From the NCBI GenBank assembly GCA_013398615.1, contig VZSR01003805.1, positions 2,248,638 to 2,312,637 on the forward strand: a stretch of DNA of 64,000 bases, written 5' to 3'. The notes beneath the pieces were generated by a model that saw only the letters and a program-made list of their open reading frames with translations, did no database searches and was not told the DNA's origin. This document shows, in pieces, positions 51,235-61,692 of this stretch. Source of the DNA: Brachypodius melanocephalos. Lineage: Eukaryota; Chordata; Aves; Passeriformes; Pycnonotidae. Every line of letters starts with the position of its first letter. Within the stretch, counting starts at the first letter, position 1. Position numbers and translations under genes: made by a program.

Positions 51235-52626
51235 ATGGTGAGCGGGAGCCGGGAGGGCGGCGGGAGCCGGGCGGGACGGTAGCCGGGCCGTTACCGGCCC
51301 CATGCGGCGGGCCGGGAGCTGAGAGGCCCGGGCGCCTGGAGGGGCGGGAGCTGCTCCGTTACCGGCCCCAGGCGGCCGGGCGAGGCGGAGCGGGAGGCGC
51401 TGACCCTGTGCTTCCCCCGCCAGAGCCTGCCCCTCAACCCCAAGCCGTTCCTGAACGGGCTGACGGGGAAGCCGGTGATGGTGAAGCTGAAGTGGGGGAT
51501 GGAGTACAAGGGCTACCTCGTCTCCGTGGACGGCTACATGAACATGCAGGTGAGGGACCGGCGGCGTGCATGAGGCGGGGGCGGCGCCGGCGTTGTGGAT
51601 GAAGAAGTCGTGGATGCCCCATCCCTGGGAGCGTTCAAGGCCAGGCTGGATGGAGCTCTGAGCAACCTGGTCTAGTGGAAGGTGTCCCTGCCCATGACGG
51701 GTGTCGGAATGAGAGGATGCTTAAGGACCTTTCCCGCCCATCCCTGCGTGCTGGGATGACGGGCGGTGCCGCGGTGGGGATGCGGTGCCGGGTGGGAGCG
51801 GGGCCGCTCGGACTCCCCCGGGCGCTGTATCCGAGCCCTGGGCTGGGGGCAGAACCATCGTGGGCTTTGTGAAGCCGCTTTTGCTGCTGTCGTTCTGATT
51901 TATTTCTCATTTTCCTGTCAAGCTTGCAAACACAGAGGAGTACATAGACGGTGCGTTGTCTGGACACCTGGGTGAAGTTTTGATAAGGTAATTTGGATAT
52001 TTATTTATGGTGGAGGAAGGCTTTAAATCGCCTCACCACTTGCATTAAATCTTATAATGGTGGATGATGTGTTTCTTGTCTAATTAAGATGCCTAGTGTA
52101 GCTCTTACAGGAAGGCTATGAATGTGTCTTTTATATCGAAGTCCCTTCTGAGAGGAGGAAAAATGAATTTTTGAATATATTTAAAGAAATATTTACTATC
52201 TCCTGTGTGGTGACTAAATACTTTTATTTTCCCCACTGTTGTATATCTGGGAATCCTTTGCCGTTGTAAACTAGTGCATTGCAACTGGAAACATTTTGCA
52301 TGCTTGGAAGTTAAACTTGACTCTAGCTGTTCACCCAAAAGTAAATTATTTTGTACAGCATTGTTAAGCAGTTATTACATTTATGAAGATGCACAATTTA
52401 ATGTACTGTGTGGAAAAGGTGTGCAAAGTCAACAGCATTTTGTTCTGTAGAATTTGGCTGTTGCCAAGGTACATTCAAGTAGAAAAATGTTTAAAACATG
52501 TTTTATATGGGGGAAATGATAACGTTTATAGCTAAGGGAACTCTTGGTTCTATTTACAGGTGCAACAATGTTTTGTACATCAGAGGTGTGGAAGAAGAGG
52601 AAGAAGATGGAGAAATGAGAGAATAG
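51235..52626 (+). CDS. SNRPF: Small nuclear ribonucleoprotein F (Sm-F), complete
   Basis: Sm-F is one of the seven Sm proteins that form the heptameric ring on U1, U2, U4 and U5 snRNAs in the spliceosome. Four coding exons join in frame: 51235-51237 (only the ATG), 51424-51549, 51923-51987 and 52560-52626 (ending TAG). All introns are GT-AG: ATG|GTGAGC, CAG|GTGAGG and AAG|GTAATT donors with CCAG, CAAG and ACAG acceptors. The product has 86 residues, the same length as human SmF. Exon 2 carries the Sm1 motif (KPVMVKLKWGMEYKGYLVSV, then DGYMNMQ). The exon 3-4 junction forms the Sm2 motif (GEVLIRCNNVLYIRG). The C-terminus is acidic (EEEEEDGEMRE). I recognise no deviation from the vertebrate sequence. 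Start context CGCCATGG is strong. The CCAAT promoter lies upstream, and AMDHD1 follows about 6 kb downstream in the same orientation. Confidence 0.98.
51605..51745 (+). mobile_element. CR1 LINE fragment inside SNRPF intron 2
   Basis: The forward CR1 3' region is recognisable from 'atccctgggagcgttcaagg', 'ccaggctggatggagctctg', 'agcaacctggtctagtgga' and 'aggtgtccctgcccatg'. It is degenerate and GC-enriched toward its end. It lies in the 373-bp intron 2 (51550-51922), so it makes up over a third of that intron. Ends are approximate. Confidence 0.85.
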
Positions 52627-52644
52627 ATGTTTTGTATTTCTGGA

Positions 52645-52650
52645 AATAAA
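52645..52650 (+). terminator. SNRPF: SNRPF polyadenylation signal AATAAA
   Basis: A canonical AATAAA hexamer begins 19 bp after the stop codon and is followed by a T-rich and GT-rich stretch (52652-52690), as expected downstream of a cleavage site. The implied 3' UTR is very short (about 40 nt). Confidence 0.85.
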
Positions 52651-52699
52651 CTTTTTTTTTGTTGTTTTGTTTTTCATACTTTTGTAGTAAGGTGTTTAC

Positions 52700-55600
52700 T
52701 TTTTTCCATTGTGTTTTAGTACTGGGAAAATTAACCCTTTAAAAGGTCTCTAATATTTTATTGGTGCTCAAAAAGCTAATGCTGGAGGAACAACAGGTAA
52801 TTGTTAAAATTTAGAGCTGAAAATATTAAAATGAAAAGTATTTAAAAAAATACCAATTAACTTCCCACCTGCAACAAAGGAAGACTTGGCAGTCTCTGTA
52901 TTTTACAGTATGTAGCGACTGTTTAAATGCATTTTATCTTTAAACCTGTTTATGAAACATTTGGAATTAGCTGGGAAGATTTCACTGCAGGTGAGGTGTG
53001 GGGATCTGTTATACCCCAGTTTCTCTCAGAAGTAATTCTCCTGCTTTGAGTCAGGAAGCTTGAAGTGTGGCTGTATGGTCTTTAAGGGAGGACAAACTTT
53101 ATCAACTTAGTAACACAGACAGAAGCCTCCTGGCAGCTGTGGAGATCCACAGACTTCAGTGGCATTAATAGAATTGAGACAGACTGCAGAATGGGAGTGT
53201 GCTTTGTGAGTCTGTGCTGAAGAATGGAAAGGACACTGGTGCTCCTCAGTGTGCTGTGAAGAGATGGTGTTCTGTCTAAAAGCTGCACAGGTTGTGGCTG
53301 CAGTAGGTGCATGTGGAGTGCAGATCTCCAGCCCTGTTGGCTGGGATCACACATCCCTTCTGAGACAACTGGAGTGGGCAGTGCTGGGTGCTCAGGGCTG
53401 CATTGGGATAGAACACTGGTTATGTGAACTGGGGGAAGGACACCAGCCTCTCAGGATAGACCCTGCAGAGAAATACCTCCCTGTTTCTCTCTCATGTTGG
53501 AAGTCATCCCTGGAGCTATCCTTAATATGTTCCCTTAATATTTACATATGTAAGCTTCCATAAAGAGTGAAAAATCAGTTTGGATGTAATTATGCAGGTG
53601 TTTCATTGATTAAACCAGACCCTTCTTTTTGGCAGCATGGAGGCCTCACAGCTCTGCCAAAGTACCCTACAATGCTATTGGGAAAGGGAAGAGAACTATT
53701 TAAGCTAAAATCAGTACTATCACAAGGATAAATGAGTTCTTTGATGTTGGCAGCGAGCCTAGGAAGCTTCAGAACAACCAGATGGTGGCAGGAATGAGAG
53801 GCAAAAAAGCATCTCACCTGATTTGCGATGCAACACGTCCCGTTAAAGACTTCATGATGCAGAAGAGTGACCCTCCTGTGCTGCCACAGGTAGTCACGAG
53901 CTGTCAGAATGGCAGGAGGAAAGGCTGGCACTTGTCACCTTAGTATCTACACCAATTCCTTGTCTGCAATGGGCTGGCACTGCTCTGAAAGCTGCTCTTC
54001 CTCATGAGGAGGAAGTGGGACTGGAGGTGAGTTTGTCATATGTTATCTGAGCACTGGATCAGTGCAGATAGGGCCATCACTATGACAGCTCACCAAGCTT
54101 TACCTTTTCAGAGTAACTGGGAAGACCAAGCTCGTGCTGAACCCCTTCTGTGTGCATAGATGAATGGGACTGTTCCTCAACTAAACAGGCATATCTGTAG
54201 AGGGATGTCTGGAGTTGTACTGTGCTGCTAGCGTGCTTAATTCATTTCCTGAGGGTAAAGAAATTTTTTTTGCCTTTGCAGAGAGAGCTACCTTCTGTAA
54301 TTCACAGCACTTCCTCTGACTCCCTTCCTACAGGGTGAGAATTTGTCAATGTAGAACACTGGTGGTTGGTGAAATGGTGATTTTTGTGCTAGGAAAAATC
54401 TTCACACAAGGAAAGTCTTGTATCAGCTTAAAACAAGTAGAAACCTTTTTTAAAAGAAAACAAGCCAAAGCACAAAAGAAGCAAGGGAGCATTTTGTGCA
54501 TAACATCCTTAATGTTACAGATACTTCCTAACTTAAAAATGGGCTGTTGATATTCCAGGACAGACAGCCTGAATCCATCATCAGAAAAGCAGTCACATTT
54601 GTTTTTGAAGGGGGCTGTTGAGAAATGAATCAAAGTTGACAGATGCAGCTGGTGGATATCTAGATGAAACCACTATCTATAAGAAAGTTTTTTTTTTTTA
54701 AAAAAAACCAAACTGAAAATCTATGGTGAGATGAATAATAGGAAAGACAAGTGGACTTCCATTTTGGAAAAGCAGTAGCTCACAACTAAGAAAACAAAGA
54801 TATTTTTCTCATGTAATCTATCTCCCTCTTTCAGACAAATGAGCTGCTTTATAGAATCTTGAGTTTTCATCCTCAACAAAAGTGTGATCCTTTTGCATAG
54901 TTTCACATTCTTTTCAGATGTTTTGTTATAGCTGGGTGTTTTTTGACAGTTACATTCCTTAGACCATTACAGTTACATTCAAACTCAGACCATTTTACTT
55001 TTGCATAGCACCAGGCATCAAACACTTTAACTAAATAATACCTTGGTGCATAGCTTGATAACTAATCTTAGTTTAGTTATGCTGCAAAAATGGAGGCATG
55101 TGTTTTTCTTTGCTACCATCAAGTGTTCCATTCATTTCAATGGAAGAACCCGTGCAGAAGAAGTCAGACAACAACTTAAACGTGTGCTTAACTTAGATCC
55201 TGGTTTTGAATGATGTGGAAAGAATTGCAGTGCAGGTGAAGATAAAGTACTTTGAATATATCAGAGTAATTTGAGCTTAGTTCATATGAAGTAAGCCCCA
55301 TGAACACAGATTTTTCCATCTCCTCTGGAGCAAGTCCAAAAGGCAAAAGAACTGCAAAAATTCACTTAGGTGTGTATTAAAGACAAATAAACAGGCTTGT
55401 GATTTTACCTGTTAAATACAAGGTACATAAAGTAACTAAAAAGAAAAATTTCTTTCATGTGCTTAAGTTGTTTCATTTGTAGGATAAAAGAAAATGGAGA
55501 CCAAGTAGCAGGACACTCTCAGGAAAAGATTATGCCCTGCAAAACTTATTAAATATGGTGAAAAGGTGGTCAAAAAGAGCCTAGAAATAGTGAGGCATGA

Positions 55601-58190
55601 CACATACCCCATGTAGTTTTGAGCTTATTTTTGTGTGTTTGTCATTTGAGTATTAGGTTGTTTGCTGTTTATTTTTTTTAACTTGGAAACCTTCCCATTC
55701 CTAGGAGTATGTAAAAAAAGAGTACATAACCTACCTGAGAAGACCCTAAATCCTTATCATTGCTAAGAGAAAAAATGCTGCAAACTCCAGTTCTGTATTG
55801 TGCAACTCACAGACTGCAAAGAAGGACAAGCTTTGGCCATAAGCCCGGATGCTGGAATTGTACCAGGGGCCCGCATTCCACTCCTGACAGGACACAGGTG
55901 CACACAAGGTCTCCTTTTCCTTAGCTGCGGCTTATGTGAAACAGAAACCGAGGCACATAGGTTGGCAAGGTTGCACTGTGCTCAGGGAGAACCAAATTGT
56001 CTCCCCTGAGGCAAATTGTCATGTTCCCCCAAAATGTCTCCCCCTCCCCAGGCCATTATGGAATTTGTTAAAGACAGATATGGGAACAGAAGATTCAGAA
56101 AACTCATCTGAGCAAATGCAATGTTCCCATGGTTTGAGAGATGCAAAGAGCTTCTACACAGAAAAAAATAGCAGAATTCACTTTCACTTTTGCAAAACCA
56201 TGAAAAAAGTATTTGTAGATGTGATGTTAAGCTCAATCCGACATGAGGGAAGTCAAAGGTTTGTAACAGATTTGCAATTTAGTTTGGATCTATTCCACAT
56301 TTGCAAGTCACTTTCATCCAAGTGATGCATTTTCTGTGTTTGATCCTGAGGGTTTACTGACCTCTGCTGCTTTTATAAACAGGGAAATAGCATTCAGTAA
56401 ATTTCACTTGTAATTAACTTGTGTTAAGGCATGCATAATGTCCCCTTTCAGGACATTTCATCATGCTATGTGTATTATTGGGAAGGTCTGTTTAGCAGAT
56501 GAAAGAAACTAATCTACAGACTTAAGGAAAATTTAGCCAATATTTGATCTGAGACTCATCTCTAACTTTGGGCCTTTTGTTCTTAATTGCAAGTTGTTTA
56601 CAAGAACAGACATTCTAATGTAGCTCTGACAGTCTATTTGAAAAGGAGTCCTTGAGGAATAAGCATATCATGTTCTCATGTAAAGCATCAGCAAGAAGAG
56701 ATGAAATCCCTTAAATCAAGAACCCGATACTTAACTTTTTTAGCTCTACTTTTCCTGGGAATTTTTCTCTAATTGGAAATGCCACATTTAAAAAAAAATT
56801 CAAAAAGAACATTCACTGGAACTTTAAGGTGAATTAAAAGCTTTAAATTTAAGAAATTTAGAATTCTTTTAGCACCCTATTCTGTTTACATCCAGTGAAT
56901 TCTGCCAATATTTCAAAAATACAGCTGAGTATTTAGAATCTTTACTTTTTGAATCAAACTCCAGAATTTCCTCAGGATGCAACCTAGAAACCATGCCTGC
57001 ACTTACCTTTACTGGGCAGTATTCTTAAAGGTAGATCAGGCACAGCATGTCAGAAACCCGACTGCAGTGGATTGACATTTTTTCATACAGTGATCTAGTA
57101 CAGAAAAAATTCTTCACCAGAAAAGAACCAGGGCATATAGAAATACACAAGCACATCTGTAAATTTTCTGCAAACAGAATATAAGTCTTAAAACAAAATA
57201 CACTCTTAGCTTACTAAGAATAAAATCCTAACCAATTCTCAGGATTTAAATCAGGATCTGACCTTGATTCTTGGAGAAGCCCAGAGCACAAAATGGATTT
57301 TTTTTCTTTAAAAGTGTAACAACGTGGCTCACAAGTGTGTTGATCTTTCCTGTTTTCCCCCCTCCACCACATGCTGTATTTCATTCCTGACACAGCAGCT
57401 CTCAGCCCACCACCACTGCTTCAGCATCCCCCACAATGGGGCATCCTTCTGTGCTTGTTATGATGCTGTTGCCAGGTTCCTCTTTGATTTCTGCTTTTAA
57501 ATATAGTGTGATACCGCTGGGGAGCGCCAGAGTCAGCAGCAGGAACTCCTGGAAGTGGTAAAGCACTCTCTACCAGCCCTCCTGTCAATCTCCTGCATGC
57601 CTAAGTGAGAGTTTAGGAGGAAGACAAAGGCTATGTCAAAAGACAAAGGTGATGCAGCATTACACCAGCGGAGAAGCATCACAAGGTAACACCCAACTTT
57701 ACTGTAGTTTTACTCACTTTTCAGGTTTGATACTAAATGCAAAATACTGGGCTTTAGATGCAAATTTTGCCTCATTTGCAAACAAGACTTCACCAGAAAA
57801 ACTCATTCAAAGAGCCAACGTATCCAACTCTTTCTGCTGAACAGGAATATGTATATGCACATAGATATGTCACCAGCATTTAAATCGATTCTCTTTCTAA
57901 AAGATAAGATGGTGCCTAAAGAAGATTGCCACCCTGGGAGAAGTGTTTGAGGGACCACTTGTTTAGAAAGACACTCGATTTTCCAGCTGGGAAATACTGG
58001 AATCCTGTAGACGCTATGAATATGTGCAGAGAGAAGGAAACAAAAAAATCCGTGTTGGGAGCAAATATTTGCTCCCTGATTTTCCCATCCCTCGTTCTGT
58101 AGGGGGCAGCAGAATCGCACAAACGTTTCGTTTTTGGAATCGTATAAATGAATATCTGCCTGGATCAATGAATGTCTGCCTGAACATCTG
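52700..58190. other. Intergenic region between SNRPF and AMDHD1
   Basis: This stretch is AT-rich and I can support no exon in it on either strand. In mammals this interval holds CCDC38 on the opposite strand, and no coiled-coil-like minus-strand frame is visible here. Frames of about 100-130 codons occur (53590-53931 minus, 55936-56325 plus) but match nothing I recognise. Around 55930-55990 there is weak resemblance to an ancient tRNA-derived SINE core. The rest shows nothing notable. Confidence 0.7.
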
Positions 58191-58199
58191 GCGCGGTGA

Positions 58200-58960
58200 G
58201 AGGTGTTAGGGTCCCTCGGGGGTTGTTGCTGCGATGCGGGCGCGGTGGTTGGCGTAGGCAAAATGATGGATGCTGGAGAGGTGATGAACGTCGGGGAGGG
58301 AGCACGTGGGCAGACAAACGCTCCCAAATCAGAGGCTCCTATTTTCTTGGCAAAGGGAAATCTCCAGGTGGTGCTATGAGGACTGGGAGCTTCCGGAAGC
58401 CCCAATTGGAAAACCTGGTGCTTCGGAGCTGGCCATGAAAGAGCGCGATGCGCGGATGTTGTCGCGTTATCCTGGCCCGAATCCAGCGCAGCATCCCGCG
58501 CCCGGAGTGGGCTGCAGCAAAGCCGGGGCAGACCGAGCCAAGGCCGGCCCGGAGCGGGGTCGGGCCGGTGCCGGGCGAGGCGGGGCAGGACGAGGGGCGG
58601 GAGGGGCGCTGGGCCGCACCGCCCCGGGGGACTTTGAGCCCCCGGCACTCGGTGGGCATGGAGGGCAGGCAGCGGCACCGGCTGCTGCTGGAGAACGCCG
58701 AGCAGCTGGTGCTGGTGTGCGGGCAGAGAGAGCCGTACCTGCGGCGGGACGGCGCTGCCAGGCTGGGCGTGCTGCGGGCCGCCAGCCTGGTGGTGGGGCT
58801 GTGAGTGCGGGAACGGGGCTGGGACGGGCTCTGCTGGGCTCGAGGGGCAGCAGCTCCGTGCGAGGGGGGAAGGCATCCAGGGTTCCCGGTACCATCCTCG
58901 AACTCACTGGGAGAGCCGTCCTAGAGGCTGATCGCTGTAGCTTCCCAGGGCACGGGGCGT
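58200..58960 (+). promoter_or_regulatory. AMDHD1: AMDHD1 CpG island and promoter
   Basis: The sequence changes sharply from AT-rich to CpG-rich near 58.2-58.43 kb and stays GC-rich through exon 1 to about 58.96 kb. A GC-box (GGGGCGGG, 58594-58601) sits about 60 bp upstream of the chosen start codon. No TATA box is obvious. Long minus-strand frames crossing this island (up to 357 codons, 57803-58876) are by-products of GC-rich sequence. Confidence 0.7.
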
Positions 58961-61692
58961 GATCCAGGACCAGGCGATGGCAGTTTGGTTTGAGTTGAGG
59001 GGACAAGTGCCCTGCGGATAGAAACCCGCTGGCGCGATGCTGTGTGCTCGCTGATCCACAGCGGGAAAACGGTGTTACCTAGCAGGAATTGGGGAGCAGA
59101 ACAGTACCAAGGTGTCTGTCATCCAGAGGGATCTAAGAAGAGGACAAGCGTTACGGCAAACAGCTTGAAACGCATGGCATTACCGCAGTGTTTGCTGTGC
59201 ATCTGTAAAATGAGCAAACCACCTCCACATGTGCACCTTCGGTCCTGCTGAAGGTCCTGCCCTTGTTGTTCCAGGAGCTCCGTCCTTGAGCACTTGGCTT
59301 TTAGACAGGCTCACACGTTCTTTGTTCATTGTCTGTGTTTTGCAGGGATGGTTATATCAAGGCTGTGGGCCAGGCAGATGTTATCCGCAATCAGTTTTCA
59401 GAAGCAACGTTTGAAAGGATAATTGACTGCTCTGGGAAGTGCGTGTTACCAGGTAGGTGTATTTTTATGATACAAAGGAACAGCACTGCCAACAGGTCAA
59501 GGGACGTGGTCCTGTTACTCTACCAGGTGCCCTGGTGAGGCACATCTGGAGTGCAATGTCCAGTTCTGGGCTCCACAGCAAAAGAGAGACATGGAGCTGC
59601 TGGAGTGAGTCCAGTGGAGGGCTACAGAGATTATGAAGGGTTTGGAGCATCACTCTTATGAGGAGAGACTGAGAGAGTTTGGTCTGTTCAGCCTCAAGAA
59701 GAGATGACTGAAAGGGGACTTCATCAGTGTCTGTAAGTGCAGGATGCCCCAGAGACCCAGGCTCTTCTCTGTGGTGCCAAGCAATAGGACAAGAGGCAAC
59801 GGGCAGAAACTGATGCACAGAAGCTCCACCTGAATACGAAGAAGAACTTTTTTACTGTGCAGGTGACTGAACACTGGAACAGGCTGCCCAGAGAGCTAGA
59901 GGAGTCTCCCTTGCTGGAGATATTCGAGAGTTCTTTTGGGCTTCATGCTGGAGCTCTGTCTCCTCTTGTTTTGTCTTTGGACCCATTCTTCTGTATCACA
60001 GATCACAACAGGAATGTAGCTGACTTGCAGAGTGACTCTTCAGATTCACTGTTCTTTTGGCACTGAATCAGTCATTCAGCCACAGAGCTCAGTCTGTCCA
60101 TCCTGCCCACAGCTGTTTGGGTGCAAGAGGGATTTTAAGTCACATATTCTGCAACTTTGCCTGATAAAAAAATCCCCAAAAGACGGGCGAGTCTCCTGCA
60201 TGTTGAACTATGCAGGTGGTAGTACATGAGCTGTCAGACCTGTGTTTCTCTTACAGTGGCCTTGCCGTTCTGCAGTGTCACTTTCAGAACTTGTAGAAAG
60301 GGCTCCCACTGTAGTAAGTGTTAAAGTGTTGCTAGAGGAAGTCTAGTGTGCTAAGCCCAGCCTAAGCAGTTTGCCTTTTTTTTAAGAGTACAGGCTTAAA
60401 ATCTAATGAACTCTTTAAAAGTTTATTTATCCTTTCTTCCACGGTTGGACAACTTCATCAAAATAACATGCCAAATTCAGCAACTGATGCATTTACCTAG
60501 AGACATTTTGCATAAGGTGTCAGACTGAAAAAAAACATTTGAAAGGAAATGAGTAGCCTTTGAAGAAAATCCTAGATATTTGGCTGGTTGGATTTTTTTT
60601 TTCTTTAACCAACAGAGACTTTTTAGGGGAGCTTCTGCTGTCTATTTAATTTGCTTGCATGTTCATAATATTTTCTCTTACACAGTGAAGTAACTCAAGT
60701 GTACATTTACTTTGTTTTCTTTAGGCCTGGTAGATGCACATACACATCCAGTGTGGGCTGGTGATAGGGTTCATGAGTTTGCAATGAAGGTAACAGCATA
60801 AAATTACACAGATGGATTTTTCTTCCTCTTTTTTTTTTCTTTTTTTTTTCTTTTTTTTTTTTTTTGTTTTAATGTATAACTGTTTCTACTTCATGGCGAC
60901 TCTCATCTTTCTTTTATAGAAAAAATACATAATTTCTGTCAGATAATCTACCTGAGGGAGGAGGGATGATTTTTGAATACTGATAGGCTGAGAGAGGAGT
61001 GTACCTGCATCTTTTGCAGCCACCCTTTATATATTTTTGCATTAATTGAAGCAATACAGGAGTGCCACCTTCTATTACCATTTAAGTCTTGATTTTTCTT
61101 CCTTCCTTTTTCTTTTCCACATAAATGAATTTTTTGCTACAGATCTGTTTTCCCCATGGTCTCAGGGGAAAGCAAATCTTCAGAGTAATTCTCTTTTATG
61201 CCACTTCTTACAACATTTCTTCACTGAAGTGGAAGGGAGAGAGAAGAGAAGGGGGAGGGAGGAAGAATTAATGGGGATTTTTTTTTCTCCTCTCTTTGTC
61301 TCTCTCACTGCAAAGAGACCTCAAGGCACTTTCCAGTATCTTTTGGATGGGAAACACACTGTCTCTAGCTAATTGTATGGGGGGTGGTTTTTGTTTTCCT
61401 TTCTTTCGCCCAAGCTGGCAGGTGCATCCTATATGGAGATCCACCAGGCAGGGGGAGGAATCCATTTTACTGTGGAGCACACTCGGAAGGCCACGGAGGA
61501 CGAGCTGTTCACCTCCTTCCAGCAGCGCCTGGGCCGCATGCTCAGAGCGGGCTCCACGCTGGTGGAGTGCAAGAGTGGATACGGCTTGGACTGGGAGACC
61601 GAGCTCAAAATGCTCAGGGTGATGGAACGTGCCAAGAGATCCATGGACATCGGCATCTCCTCAACCTACTGCGGAGCTCACGCTGTGCCCAA
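58658..61692 (+). CDS. AMDHD1: Imidazolonepropionase (AMDHD1), exons 1-4, partial at right edge
   Basis: AMDHD1 is the zinc-dependent amidohydrolase that opens imidazolone-5-propionate to N-formimino-L-glutamate in histidine degradation. Four exons join in frame: 58658-58800, 59346-59452, 60725-60789 and 61415-61692. Donors are GTGAGT, GTAGGT, GTAACA and GTAATA; all acceptors end in AG. They encode about 198 residues of a family protein of roughly 430. Exon 2 has DGYIKAVGQADVI. Exon 3 has VDAHTHPVWAGDRVHEFAMK with the HxH metal ligands at residues 89 and 91. Exon 4 has YMEIHQAGGGIHFTVEHTR, the ECKSGYGLD stretch and CGAHAVP with a conserved His at 194. Exon 4 ends inside a Lys codon and no exon 5 is seen before 64000. 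The start at 58658 (GGGCATGG) matches the family N-terminus. A further in-frame ATG at 58448 would add 70 GC-biased residues and is less likely. Confidence 0.97.
59475..59938 (+). mobile_element. CR1 LINE fragment in AMDHD1 intron 2
   Basis: This is the longest CR1 piece in the window. Forward-oriented phrases include 'aggaacagcactgccaacag', 'gttctgggctccacagcaaa', 'agagacatggagctgctgga', 'tgaggagagactgagagag', 'aataggacaagaggcaacgg', 'aactgatgcacagaagctcc' and 'gaacactggaacaggctgcc'. It stops before the usual CR1 3' terminus, near 'gagatattcgagag', so it is truncated at both ends. It lies wholly within intron 2 (59453-60724). Confidence 0.93.
60817..60870. repeat. T-rich tract in AMDHD1 intron 3
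   Basis: About 50 bp of nearly pure T with occasional C starts 28 bp after the exon 3 donor. It is far from the acceptor at 61414, so it is not the polypyrimidine tract of that acceptor. Length is likely to vary. Confidence 0.88.

Noticed and set aside
50571..51282. Several 130-150-codon frames on both strands upstream of SNRPF
   Set aside because: They lie in the CpG-island promoter and the minisatellite, and none shows a protein-like pattern or a splice structure.
57803..58876. Minus-strand 357-codon frame across the AMDHD1 CpG island
   Set aside because: It overlaps AMDHD1 exon 1 in antisense, is Pro/Arg-rich in its island half and has no recognisable domain. It is also not CCDC38.
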